Assembly (NCBI GenBank): GCA_045130235.1
Contig: JBGUPJ010000043.1
Coordinates: forward strand, 1 to 64,000
Reading direction: 5' to 3'
DNA: 64,000 nucleotides
Source of the DNA: UBA1756 sp045130235
GTDB taxonomy: Bacteria > Bacteroidota > Bacteroidia > Bacteroidales > WCHB1-69
Below, piece after piece: positions 27,301 through 37,000 of the stretch (its first letter is position 1; every line of letters starts with the position of its first letter). The translations under genes and the position numbers were made by a program. Below the pieces are notes generated by a model. It had not been told where the DNA came from. It searched no databases and was given only the letters and a program-made list of their open reading frames with translations.

Positions 27301-28060
27301 CAACGACAGCGGTGCCCTGCCGCCCATCCCCGAATGTGAGCCGTGGAGCTCCTTCGAGATGCTGCGCCACGAGCGCGAAATAGCCGGTTTCTACATTTCC
27401 GGCCACCCGCTCGATGCCTACAAGCCCATCATCGAGTCATGCTGCAACACCGACCTCGGCACCTTCTCGCTCGATAAGGGGTCGTGGTTCAAGCTGACAG
27501 GGCGCAGACTGGTGTTTGCGGCCATCGTGACGGCAGCGCAGCACAGGACTGGCAAGACTGGTAACCCCTACGGTATCATCACCTTAGAAGATTATCAGAA
27601 CAGCTACGAGTGGATGCTTTTTGGTGAAGACTATGCCCGCTACAAGCACCTCTTCAACGCAGGTGAATTTCTGCTTTTCACTGCCAACATTAAAGAGAGA
27701 GGGTTTGAAAAAGATGTTTCCAAAAAGAATTTCATGCTTTCTCCCTCCTCAGTCATCTACCTCCGCGATGCCTATAGCAAAATCGTTAATGCAGTGAAAA
27801 TAAAGATGAACATCTACGAAGCCACCGCCAATAGTGCGGAACTCATCCGCGACTGGGTGGAGCGTTCGAACGAAAAATGCACGAATGACGGGCGTGGAAC
27901 GGGCACCAAGAAACTCATCATCTCCATCACTGACGGCAACCACGAATTTTCGTCAGACTTTACAAGCGCCGAGATGAAGGTGGATCCGGAGGCATTCATC
28001 GCTACTAAGCCCTCTGCCCTTCTTTGCGACATTCAATTGCTCAACGACTACAAAAAATAA
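24368..28060 (+). CDS. dnaE: DNA polymerase III alpha subunit
   Basis: 1230 residues, full length for DnaE of Bacteroidota. The N-terminal PHP domain begins HLHVHTQYSLLDG with AVTDHGNMYG; its metal-binding histidines are present. The polymerase active site PDMDIDMD is at residues 451-458, with GPGRGSAAGSAIAYCL before it. A helix-hairpin-helix region (about 830-900), a beta-clamp-binding region and an OB-fold (LVFAAIVTAAQHRTGKTG) follow. It is the replicative polymerase. The next gene, a UvrD-type helicase, starts 30 bases later on the same strand. Confidence 0.97.
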   Translation: MAQFSHLHVHTQYSLLDGLADIPSLIKKAYADGQRSMAVTDHGNMYGIYAFVKEVEKFNKEHKDDPFKAIIGCEVYVARNCSRFTKRKEVKSDRSGHHLVLLAKNMVGYRNLSHLVSLGWIEGEYYTPRVDKEIMRQYSEGIIACSACLGGELPQVIMADNPSLHDGNIPVNFNLERADKVVEEFKDIYGDDYYIELQRNGHKEQTLVNAALLQLAEKHHVRCIATNDVHFVNREDFEAHKMLICINTRKEYTATGTVGQDEDKGMAYSGEEYFRTTAEMEELFADHPEVLANTQHVSDKVQVLSLQHAPTLPRFVVPEEFRKNDDYPLYFEEFGKPLKQVENLQFTDEFDYLGYLTWVGAHKRWGDYSEEIKNRLLFELETVGKMGYPGYFLIVLDFIEAGKKNGIRFGPGRGSAAGSAIAYCLHITNIDPIKYDLLFERFLNPDRISLPDMDIDMDGSGREKTIQYVSEKYGKEKVAVIVTLMEMKGKTAIKDCARALMLPLSESDRLSKMVPDDAKTLEKAMEATPELKNELENGTPLVKQTLQFALKLDGTLRGTGVHACGVIIGRDSLFDCIPLATSKNSETMVVQYEGSLVEEAGLLKMDFLGLKTLDIITHTLNNIKKSKGIDIEIDDIPLDDAPTYRLFQNGDTTAIFQFESAGMRKYLRELKPDCFEDIIAMVSLYRPGPMDNIPSFIARKHGREEITYPIPEMGKILDETYGITVYQEQVMLLSRLLAGFTRGQADTLRKAMGKKKIDLMNDLQSKFYYGGTQNDYNKSDLEKIWKEWEKFASYAFNKSHATCYAFVSYQTAWLKANYMAEFLAANMTLEITDLKKVTELIDEAEKQGIPVLPPDINESEVEFTVNKDGAIRFALAALKGVGTNAVADIIAERNANGPFKDIFDFIGRINLRSCNRRIVENMAAVGCFDSFGNIHRAQFFYEGKDKKSFVEKLMAYGAKQQDPAQQAQMSFFDTGAADNDSGALPPIPECEPWSSFEMLRHEREIAGFYISGHPLDAYKPIIESCCNTDLGTFSLDKGSWFKLTGRRLVFAAIVTAAQHRTGKTGNPYGIITLEDYQNSYEWMLFGEDYARYKHLFNAGEFLLFTANIKERGFEKDVSKKNFMLSPSSVIYLRDAYSKIVNAVKIKMNIYEATANSAELIRDWVERSNEKCTNDGRGTGTKKLIISITDGNHEFSSDFTSAEMKVDPEAFIATKPSALLCDIQLLNDYKK

Positions 28061-28089
28061 AACATTCACCTTTTCTAAAAAAGACTACC

Positions 28090-30402
28090 ATGAGCCAGAA
28101 CAAAAGTGATATTCTTTCGCAACTCAATGATTCACAACGCGAAGCCGTTTGCGCTGTCGAAGGTCCCGTGATGGTGATTGCCGGTGCAGGATCGGGCAAG
28201 ACCCGCGTACTCACCTACCGCATCGCCTATATGCTGGAGCAGGGCATCGAACCGTGGCGCATCCTTGCCCTCACCTTCACCAACAAGGCGGCCCGCGAGA
28301 TGACCGAGCGTATTCTCAAACTCATTGGCGACAAACGCGCCAAAGCCGTGCAGATGGGTACCTTCCATTCCGTATTCCTCAGAATACTGCGCACCGAAGC
28401 CAACAAGATTGGCTTCTCCAACGCGCTGACCGTGTATGATACTGATGACTCCAAAGCTCTGCTGCGCAACATCGTCAAAGAGATGAACCTCGACCCGAAA
28501 GTGTATGTCGTGAACTTCATTCTCAACCGTATCTCAGCCGCCAAGTCGAGTCTGCTGTCGGCAGAGGACTACGCACAAAATACGGAGGCCAAAGCGTACG
28601 ACAAAGATTGCGGGAAGCCGCTCATCTCCGAGATTTTCACCCGCTACAACACCCGCCTGCACAGCTCCAACGCCATGGATTTCGACGACATCTTATATTA
28701 TATGAACATGCTGCTGCGCGACTTCCCCGATATGCTGTTCAAATACCAGCATCGTTTCCAGTACGTGCTGGTGGACGAGTATCAGGACACAAACTTTGCG
28801 CAGTATATGATTATCAAGAAGATAGCCGCCGCGCACCACAACATCTGCGTGGTGGGCGATGACGCACAGAGCATCTACGGATTCCGCGGCGCCGACATCA
28901 ACAACATTCTCAACTTCAAACGCGACTACAAGGAAGCGCGCATCGTGAAGTTGGAGCAGAACTACCGTTCCACCCAGAATATTGTGAACGCCGCCAATGC
29001 CGTCATCAAGAACAACAACAAGCAGATTCCCAAGACGGTATGGACGGATAATGAGGAGGGTGCACCCATTAACGTACTGTCGGCCTCCAACGAAAACGAT
29101 GAGGCCATGCTGGTGTGCGACTCCATTTTCGAGGTGGAACGCACCTACCATGTGGATTACAACGACATCGCCATTCTGTATCGCACCAACATGCAGTCGC
29201 GCGCGTTGGAGGAGTGCCTGATTCGCAAGCATATCCCGTATCGAATTTACGGTGGCACCTCCTTCTATGCACGGAAGGAGATCAAAGACATACTGGCTTA
29301 CTGCAGGTTAGCCGTCAACCATTACGATGAGGAAGCGTTGCGGCGGGTTATTAACTACCCGTTGCGCGGTATCGGCGAGACGAGTGTGGAGCGCGTGGTG
29401 GCCTGCGCGGCCGAACAGGGCGTACGGGCTTGGGATATTCTGGAAAATCCTCACTTCTACGAGGTGCCTGTCAACAATCCCACCAAAGAGAAATTTGTGG
29501 AGTTTGTGGCTAAAATCAAGAGCTTCACAGCGATGCTGCAGTCGAAAGATGCCTACGAGCTGGGTAAGCACATCGCTTTTTCCTCCGGCATTGTGGCGGC
29601 ACTGAAGGCCGACCCGTCGGAAAAAGACCGCGCCGACAACGTGGAAGAACTCCTCGACGCCATGAAGGACTTCTCGGAAAATGCCGAGGAGACCACCTTC
29701 AACGAAGAAACTGGCGAGATGATCACCGACTTCAAGCCCACCCTCGACCGTTTTTTGGAGAATGTGGCCCTGCTCACCGATGCCGACCAAAAAGATGAAG
29801 ATGATTCGCACAAAATCAAACTGATGACCATCCATTCGGCCAAAGGGTTGGAATTTGACTATGTATATATTACAGGATTGGAGGAAAATCTGTTTCCCTC
29901 CTCGCTCTCGATTGGTTCGCGCAAAGAGCTGGAGGAAGAGCGCCGGCTGTTCTATGTGGCCATCACGAGGGCGAAGAAGTCGCTGACCGTAACCTATGCC
30001 AATACCCGCTATCGTTTTGGCAGTCTGCAATTTTGCGAGCCGAGCCGTTTCTTGGACGAGCTGCCGCGGGCGTGCATGAAAACCATCGAGAAGGCCTCGG
30101 TAGGACGTGGAACTTTCGCCAAAAAGGAGAGCAAGAGCAGCCCCTGGTCGGAGCGCACCTTCACCAAGAAAGAAACGCCCGCCAAGGCCAAGAGCGACCT
30201 CGACATCTCAGCTTTCGGAAGGCTGGCCAAAGCGGCAGAGTTGAAGCCGGGAATGCGGATTTACCATATCAAATTCGGTTACGGCACCATCGGTCGCATT
30301 GAGGGACCGGCCAACGACCAGAAGGCCGTCGTGGTGTTCGACACTTTAGGTGAAAAAGTTCTGCTTTTAAAGTTCGCCAAGCTGATTATTCCGAAGGCGT
30401 AG
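28090..30402 (+). CDS. UvrD/PcrA-type ATP-dependent DNA helicase
   Basis: 770 residues from MSQNKSDILSQLNDSQREAV, chosen because the Q motif (LNDSQREAV) is expected at the N-terminus. Walker A is GAGSGKT at about 32-38, Walker B LVDEYQDTNFAQY, motif III GDDAQSIYGFRGAD, motif IV LEQNYRST, motif V TIHSAKGLEFDYVYITG and motif VI FYVAITRAKKSL: a complete superfamily 1A set. The C-terminal ~45 residues (MRIYHIKFGYGTIGRIEG) form the RNA-polymerase-binding tudor-like tail of PcrA/UvrD. It unwinds DNA in repair and replication-transcription conflicts. Closely follows dnaE. Confidence 0.95.
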   Translation: MSQNKSDILSQLNDSQREAVCAVEGPVMVIAGAGSGKTRVLTYRIAYMLEQGIEPWRILALTFTNKAAREMTERILKLIGDKRAKAVQMGTFHSVFLRILRTEANKIGFSNALTVYDTDDSKALLRNIVKEMNLDPKVYVVNFILNRISAAKSSLLSAEDYAQNTEAKAYDKDCGKPLISEIFTRYNTRLHSSNAMDFDDILYYMNMLLRDFPDMLFKYQHRFQYVLVDEYQDTNFAQYMIIKKIAAAHHNICVVGDDAQSIYGFRGADINNILNFKRDYKEARIVKLEQNYRSTQNIVNAANAVIKNNNKQIPKTVWTDNEEGAPINVLSASNENDEAMLVCDSIFEVERTYHVDYNDIAILYRTNMQSRALEECLIRKHIPYRIYGGTSFYARKEIKDILAYCRLAVNHYDEEALRRVINYPLRGIGETSVERVVACAAEQGVRAWDILENPHFYEVPVNNPTKEKFVEFVAKIKSFTAMLQSKDAYELGKHIAFSSGIVAALKADPSEKDRADNVEELLDAMKDFSENAEETTFNEETGEMITDFKPTLDRFLENVALLTDADQKDEDDSHKIKLMTIHSAKGLEFDYVYITGLEENLFPSSLSIGSRKELEEERRLFYVAITRAKKSLTVTYANTRYRFGSLQFCEPSRFLDELPRACMKTIEKASVGRGTFAKKESKSSPWSERTFTKKETPAKAKSDLDISAFGRLAKAAELKPGMRIYHIKFGYGTIGRIEGPANDQKAVVVFDTLGEKVLLLKFAKLIIPKA

Positions 30403-30430
30403 GGGAAAGAATCATATAGTAGTCTCACAC

Positions 30431-33043
30431 TTAATTTCCTGCGGTCACCACGGCCACCACCTTGTCCACGGCGGCTTGTATGCCGTCGCAGTTGCGGCCA
30501 CCGGCCTGTGCGAGGCTGGGCTGTCCGCCACCACCACCCTGGATGAGTGCCGCCGCCTCACGCACCAGCTTGCCCGCCTGCAGACCGCTGGCCACCAAGT
30601 CATCAGACAAAGCCACCGTAAGATTCGGCTTGCCGCCCTCCACCGTGCCAAAAACCACCAACAGTTTCTCAGCACCCGTGCGCAACTGGTACGCAATCTG
30701 TTTCAAACTGTCGGCATCCATCTCCAACACACCAGAGATCACCTTGAAGCCGTTGATTTCCACTGCTTTGTCTTTCATTGCAGCAGCCGTAGCAGCAATC
30801 TTCTCCTGCTTGAAGGCCTCCAAGGTCTTCTTCATGGCAGCATTCTCGGCAGCCAAACGGCTCACCGACTGTTCCAAATTATCAGTGTTAAGCTGTGCCT
30901 TCAGATTATTATGAATGGTGATGAAGCTGTTGACATACTCCTCGGCATACTTGCCCGTGATGGCCTCAATACGGCGCACACCGGCAGCGATGGCGCTTTC
31001 AGAAATAATCTTCACCAAGCCGATATTACCGGTAGCCGAAGTGTGCGTACCGCCGCAGAACTCAATGGATTCGCCAAACTGGATGACGCGCACCTTGTCG
31101 CCATACTTCTCTCCGAACAGAGCCATAGCCCCTAATTGGCGAGCCTCCTCAATCGGAACAGCACGGCGCTCATTCAGCGGTAAGTTCTTACGTACCAGGT
31201 CGTTCACCATCTTCTCCACCTGCTGAATCTCCTCATCACTCATCTTGGCGAAATGCGAAAAGTCGAAACGCAAACGGTCGGGAGCGACGAGCGAGCCCTT
31301 CTGCTCCACGTGAGTACCCAACACATGGCGCAACGCAAAGTGAATCAGGTGGGTAGCCGAATGGTTGTTTTGCGTGGTCTGCCGCAAATCTTCGTTGACG
31401 GTGGCAGTGAACGTGCCCGTCAGATTCTCGGGCAGAGCCGTGGAGATATGCACCCACAGGTTGTTCTCCTTGATGGTATCATCAATTATAATTTTCTCAT
31501 TGATATTCTGCAAGATACCGCTATCGCCCAACTGACCGCCCGATTCGGCATAGAAAGGCGTGCGATCCAAAACGATTTGGAAAAGGCTCTTTCCTTTCGT
31601 CTTTATCTTTCTGTATTTCAAAATTTTGCATTCACAAGAAAGAGTGTCGTAACCGACAAATTCGGTCGGATGGATGTCGCTGGAAAGTTCCACCCAGTCT
31701 TCGGTTTCCACAGCGGCAGCGGCACGTGAACGGGCCTTCTGCTCGGCCAGTCCCTTCTGGAAACCTTCCATATCCACCTCCAAACCTTTTTCGGAGGCCA
31801 ACAACTGGGTAAGGTCTATCGGAAAACCGTAAGTATCAAACAATTCGAAGGCGAAATCGCCGGCAATAAGCTTGCCCGACAACTTCGAGCAATAGTTCTC
31901 AAATTTGAGAATACCCGACTCGAGGGTTTTGAGGAACGATGTCTCCTCTTCAGCGATAACCTTCTCTATCAAAACCTGTTGCGCTTTCAGTTCGGGGAAC
32001 TGACCGCCCATCTGCTCTACGAGATCCTTTACCAAAGTATTGATAAAGGGCTGGTTGAAACCGAGGAAGGTGTAGCCGTAGCGGATGGCGCGGCGCAAGA
32101 TGCGGCGAATCACATAGCCAGCGCCCGTGTTCGACGGCAGCTGCCCGTCGGCGATGGCGAAACTGACAGCACGGAGATGGTCGGCCACTACGCGGAGCGC
32201 GATGTCGGTCTGGTGGTCTTCACCATACTTTTTGTTGGAAAGCTGCGCCAGTTTCTGAATCAGCGGCTGGAACACATCGGTGTCGTAGTTCGACTTCTTG
32301 CCTTGAACGGCCATACAGAGGCGCTCAAAGCCCATACCCGTATCCACGTGCTTGGCGGACAGCGGCACCAGCTCGCCAGAGGCCAGACGGTTGAACTGCA
32401 TGAAAACGAGGTTCCAGATCTCAATCACCAGCGGGTTGTCTTTGTTGATGAGGGCAACAGCATTGATTTTCTGGCGCTCGTCGTCATCGCGGAGGTCGAT
32501 GTGGATTTCGGAGCAAGGGCCGCACGGGCCGGTGTCTCCCATCTCCCAGAAGTTGTCCTTTTTGTTGCCATAAAGGATACGGTCTTCTGGTAAAAATCTC
32601 ATCCACAATTGCTTGGCTTCCTCATCAGCTTCGGTCTTGTCCTTTTCATCGCCGCCAAAGACGGTGGCGTAAAGGCGGTCTTTGTCCAACTTCACCACCT
32701 CGGTCAGGAACTCCCAAGCGTAGGCGATGGCATCGGCCTTGAAATAGTCGCCGAACGACCAGTTCCCGAGCATCTCGAACATGGTGTGGTGGTAGGTGTC
32801 TTTTCCAACCTCCTCTAAATCATTATGTTTACCAGAAACACGAAGACATTTCTGCGAATCGGCAGCGCGAGGGAACTTCCGCGGCACATTGCCCAAAAAG
32901 ATATCTTTGAACTGATTCATACCTGCGTTGGTAAACATCAGCGTGGGGTCGTTCTTGATGACCATCGGAGCCGATGGCACTATCGTATGTTCCTTTGAGG
33001 CAAAATAATCCAGAAAAGCTTTGCGTATCTCGTTACTATTCAT
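30431..33043 (-). CDS. alaS: Alanyl-tRNA synthetase
   Basis: 870 residues, full length. The class II catalytic start (EIRKAFLDYFASKEHTIVPS, split here as EIRKAFLDYF), motif 2 region (RVSGKHNDLEEVG) and motif 3 (GAGYVIRRILRRA) are present. The editing domain carries the HxxxH motif HSATH (about 562) and CGGTH (about 660), and the C-terminal ends in a glycine-rich C-Ala domain (QGGGGGQPSLAQAGG). It charges tRNA-Ala and clears mischarged Ser/Gly-tRNA-Ala. It converges on the helicase gene, separated by 28 bases. Confidence 0.97.
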   Translation of the reverse strand: MNSNEIRKAFLDYFASKEHTIVPSAPMVIKNDPTLMFTNAGMNQFKDIFLGNVPRKFPRAADSQKCLRVSGKHNDLEEVGKDTYHHTMFEMLGNWSFGDYFKADAIAYAWEFLTEVVKLDKDRLYATVFGGDEKDKTEADEEAKQLWMRFLPEDRILYGNKKDNFWEMGDTGPCGPCSEIHIDLRDDDERQKINAVALINKDNPLVIEIWNLVFMQFNRLASGELVPLSAKHVDTGMGFERLCMAVQGKKSNYDTDVFQPLIQKLAQLSNKKYGEDHQTDIALRVVADHLRAVSFAIADGQLPSNTGAGYVIRRILRRAIRYGYTFLGFNQPFINTLVKDLVEQMGGQFPELKAQQVLIEKVIAEEETSFLKTLESGILKFENYCSKLSGKLIAGDFAFELFDTYGFPIDLTQLLASEKGLEVDMEGFQKGLAEQKARSRAAAAVETEDWVELSSDIHPTEFVGYDTLSCECKILKYRKIKTKGKSLFQIVLDRTPFYAESGGQLGDSGILQNINEKIIIDDTIKENNLWVHISTALPENLTGTFTATVNEDLRQTTQNNHSATHLIHFALRHVLGTHVEQKGSLVAPDRLRFDFSHFAKMSDEEIQQVEKMVNDLVRKNLPLNERRAVPIEEARQLGAMALFGEKYGDKVRVIQFGESIEFCGGTHTSATGNIGLVKIISESAIAAGVRRIEAITGKYAEEYVNSFITIHNNLKAQLNTDNLEQSVSRLAAENAAMKKTLEAFKQEKIAATAAAMKDKAVEINGFKVISGVLEMDADSLKQIAYQLRTGAEKLLVVFGTVEGGKPNLTVALSDDLVASGLQAGKLVREAAALIQGGGGGQPSLAQAGGRNCDGIQAAVDKVVAVVTAGN

Positions 33044-33080
33044 AATATTATAATTATTTTTTTGACGATAAAAACGGGTG

Positions 33081-33088
33081 CAAATTTA
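33081..33088 (-). promoter_or_regulatory. -7 box for alaS
   Basis: TAAATTTG on the minus strand, 37 bases before the alaS start, in the region shared with the divergent prmC gene. Confidence 0.5.
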
Positions 33089-33135
33089 CAAAAAAATGCT
33101 ATATTCAAAAATGTCGGATGAACAGAAAATAATGC

Positions 33136-33143
33136 TATCTTTG
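33136..33143 (+). promoter_or_regulatory. -7 box for prmC
   Basis: TATCTTTG followed by CAGCG. Transcription from here would start near 33150, so the ATG at 33213 is the likely start rather than codons upstream in the same frame. Confidence 0.55.
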
Positions 33144-33212
33144 CAGCGTCATCATCATACTCTCCTATCTCCGATTACACATATCTCAAATCATCGAAAT
33201 TTCAAATCCACA

Positions 33213-34052
33213 ATGAATCGAAACACCTTTCGTGATCTGTTTCTGAAAAGTTTGCAACCCCTTTACGACTCGCGCGAATGCGCTGCGATGTTGCGCTGGT
33301 ATGTGCAAGATCGGTTGGACATCCCGTATCATCAATTTTTATTGGATGGGGATGCTAAAATGGTTGATACTGTTGATTATCGTTCAGATTTAGAGCGTCT
33401 TTCTAAAGGAGAACCCTTGCAGTATGTCATCGGCTTCACGGAGTTTTGTGGACTTCGGTTCCGCACCGACAGCCGTGCCCTCATTCCGCGTCCCGAAACC
33501 GAGGAGCTGGTGGTGGCGGTCATTACCGAGAATACCGGCCTACCGGGACTAAAGGTGCTTGACATTGGCACCGGCAGCGGTGCGATAGCCGTGTCGTTGG
33601 CCGATCGGCTCGATCATGCTGCTGTGACCGCTTGCGACATCAGTGCCGATGCACTCGCACTCGCCGCGGAAAACGCCCGTCTGAACGAGGTTCAGGTGCA
33701 TTTCGATCAGTGGGATATCCTCCAGTGTGAAAAACTGCCAGAAGAATACGACATCATCATTAGCAATCCACCCTATATTCCTGAAAATGTGAAAGCTACA
33801 TTGCACCGCAATGTGACAGAATACGAACCAAGCTTAGCGCTCTTTGTGCCGGACGAACATCCTCTGATTTTCTATGACAAAATTGCATCGCTGGCCGCAC
33901 AATCGTTGTTGCCAAAAGGGAAACTCTATTTTGAAACCTACGAAGATTTTCATCCCCTGCTGGTTGCGATGCTGGAGGGAAAAGGTTTTGAAGAGGTAGA
34001 GAGTCGCAAAGATTTTTATGGTCGCCCCCGTTTTGTGAGGGCGACCCGTTAG
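33213..34052 (+). CDS. prmC: Release-factor N5-glutamine methyltransferase
   Basis: 279 residues from MNRNTFRDLFLKSLQ, a typical PrmC N-terminal helix bundle. The SAM-binding loop VLDIGTGSGAIAVSLA and catalytic NPPY (residues 184-187, in IISNPPYIPENV) are intact, and FTEFCGLRF and LIPRPETEELV are family signatures. It methylates the glutamine of the GGQ loop in release factors. One substrate, RF1, is encoded about 7 kb away at 41056-42132. Start chosen from the upstream -7 box. Confidence 0.95.
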   Translation: MNRNTFRDLFLKSLQPLYDSRECAAMLRWYVQDRLDIPYHQFLLDGDAKMVDTVDYRSDLERLSKGEPLQYVIGFTEFCGLRFRTDSRALIPRPETEELVVAVITENTGLPGLKVLDIGTGSGAIAVSLADRLDHAAVTACDISADALALAAENARLNEVQVHFDQWDILQCEKLPEEYDIIISNPPYIPENVKATLHRNVTEYEPSLALFVPDEHPLIFYDKIASLAAQSLLPKGKLYFETYEDFHPLLVAMLEGKGFEEVESRKDFYGRPRFVRATR

Positions 34053-34055
34053 CTT

Positions 34056-37000
34056 TTATAAAACCGTCAAGCTTCCGCTGATGATACGTTTCTCTGCTCC
34101 AGTGGTCTTGAGCTCGATACGGTAGTTATACACTCTTCCGCTCAATATCTTGCCGTTCACGCTACCATCCCATTCGAAATGAGGATCTTCGGAATGGAAG
34201 ACCACGCGCCCCCAACGGTCAAAGATGGTGATATCAAAGATGGCAATGTCTTTGACAGACGGCAATCTAAATATGTCATTGATACCATCGTTATCGGTGG
34301 GCGTGATACAGTTGGGCAGATAGATGTTGAAGGGGCAAACGTCGTTAATGGTGATTTCTCCTGAGCTGGTACAGCCGTTGATGGTGGCGGTAACGCTATA
34401 GGTACCACCTGTGGAAACGGAGATGCCTTGCGTGGTGGCACCGGTACTCCATTGGTAGTTGCAGTTCGGTGTGGGTACCGACAGAATGGCGTCGCCGTAG
34501 TCCTCGAAGCAATGGTTGAACGTGCGGCCCAAGCTGGTGTTAGGCAGCGGTTTCACGATGAGGGTGAGGGTGACGGTGCTGTCGCAGCCATATTGGTTAG
34601 GAACGACCAGCGTGTAGTTGAACGTACCGTCGGCCATTTGCGGCGGCAGGTTGAAGCCATGAAGGTTGTAGCGGTCGCCCTGGCAAACCGAGTCAGTAAG
34701 CGAGCTGGCCGAGGTGGGACTTACCACCACTTCTTGTTCAATATTCACTTCGCAGCCGTCAGCGGCGATAGAAGTCAGCGTATAAGTAGTTGTAGTTTCA
34801 GGAGTTACATAGATAGAGTTCTGTGTGCCAATTTCTGTACCATTTTCCAGCCACACGTATGAGCTACCACCACTTGCATGCAGCGTGGTACCTTCTCCAC
34901 CACAGATGTCAAAGTCACCAGTAATGGCGGGGTAGTTGCCTAACAGGTCGATGGTGTAGCGGACAGTGTCTTGGCATTCGTCATTGGCGATACCTGCGAT
35001 GAGGGTCACCGTGTAGTTGCCAGGTCCCGGAAATTCGTGTGTCGGACTGTATTCGTTGGAGGTGGAGCCATCGCCAAAGTCCCAGTGGGCGGTCTCACAG
35101 CCTTCATGCGGCTCCAGGGGTGTCACACCGTCGGCCGACACGCTGCTGGAGTTGTTCATGGCAAAACTCCAGGTGCAACCGTCACGTTCAGGTTCGAAGC
35201 TCGCAATCGGGTAACGGGAAGTGATAGAAGTACGGAGGTCGAAACCACAAGCTGCGTTCTCGGTGAACGAAACGTGGCAGCAGAGGATTTCATCCTGTCC
35301 GTTGGGAGCGATGGTGATCGACTGATCGTGCGAGAGAATATTGTTGGGCGTGTTTTGGTAATACCAAGCATAGTTGAAGCCGGCGGGTGCGGTGTAGGTG
35401 TTGGTGAGCATCTCGCCGCACGACTCGGCGGTGATGACACGCCGTTTGCAGTTCAAAGTGAAATAGGCGTATCCGAAATGTCCGGCCTGGTTACAGTCGT
35501 AGGTGGTCAGACGCACCTTAACGGTCTGTCCATGGTAAGCCGACACATCAAATCCCACAAAAGTCCAGTCTTTCCAATAGAGGGCTTCGCTCTCATAGGT
35601 GATCTGGTTCCAACCGCTGGTGGTAGAACCGGAAATAAAGTTGGCGTAACCGCAGGTGGGGTCAATCTGGTTGTTGTTCTGGTCGAGAAGCTCGAAAGTG
35701 AATCGGGGCTGCTCATCATCAGTGTGACCGCTCGGATTCTGAAGTACAGCGGCATATTTCAACAAAAGAATATCCGCATCAGTGGTGTCCACCAAGAAAT
35801 CATACGAAATACTCTCACAGCCATAGTTAACCTCCCAGTTGCCCAGTCGCACCGAGTAGAGCTCGCACGGCGGGATGGTGGTAAGACCGTTGCCCGTACG
35901 GGGGTCTTGTTCCGCAACGTAATGGATGGTGTGCTGGCTGGAGGAAGAGGAGGGACCATTATCCACAACGCCAATATTGGTATAAGGGCCGCCGCTATTT
36001 GTGAGACCGGTGGTGCAGGTGATCTGCGGTGCATGGAGGTCGGTGAAGTCGATACAAGGCGTGGCGAAGGGAACGCAGAAGTCGAACTGGGCGGGCACTT
36101 CCGTAGTAATCACGCCATCATTGTTGCAGTCGGCCCACACATAATAGGTGTAGGTGGCGCCTGCCGTCAGACCGTTAATGGGATAGGGACTTCCATTAGC
36201 GGTGATGGTCGTACCATTGCCGGGGGTGAAGCCCTCTGGGCCGTATTCAATGATATACTGATGAATGCTGGGGTCGCCGGTGGCTTCATTCCATACCAGC
36301 TGGTAACCGTTGTTGCCGTCGGGCACAACATGCACGCCACTAAGGGGTTGCGAACCGCACTCGCAGGTGCCGGTACAAACCACGGTGAAATCAAAACCAT
36401 CGTATAAAACCGAACCGTCAGAGGTGAAGGAGATGGTAATACTGCCCGACGAGCTGGTAACGTCAACAGTACCTGAGCCTTGGTATTGTCCTAACAGAGT
36501 GCCATTTCCATCACCATCATAAATATAAATATGGTCACAACAGCTTTCGGTGTTGTATGAGCCTGTAACTCTGAGCAGACACCACGGGTTTTCAGCGTAG
36601 ATGGTGATACCGCCACTTTCAGAGTTGGTGTATTGGCCGCTGGGACCGCCGCTGTCGAAAATATGACCACCGCACATGGTGATACTTGTGGTGGAATTGG
36701 CGGGGATATTGATGTTGGTGGAGGGAACGAATGAAACCATGGTGGGGGTTTCGTCGGTCACCACATGGTCGCCGCCACAATCGTAATAGACGTAGAAATC
36801 ATACTGAGTGCCGTTGGTAAGACCGGTGAGCGAGTAGGTGGTACCGGTGGTATAGTCGGTAGTACCGGTGCCGGGGGTGAAGCCGTGAGGACCCCACTCA
36901 ACGATAAAACCATTGATATCAGCCGAGTTGGGGTTCGTCCATGTCACAGTGGCGACGCCATTGCCGGTAGTAGCTGTCACACCATAAGGGCCGCCACAGG

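Noticed and set aside
24368..30402. A special replication-conflict operon of dnaE and the helicase
   Set aside because: The two genes are close and on one strand, but both are standard housekeeping enzymes and there is no third component to suggest a new system.
34971..36407. A 478-codon open frame on the plus strand
   Set aside because: It is antisense to the type IX cargo gene and has no recognisable domain; the minus-strand gene has clear CUB, PKD and sorting domains.
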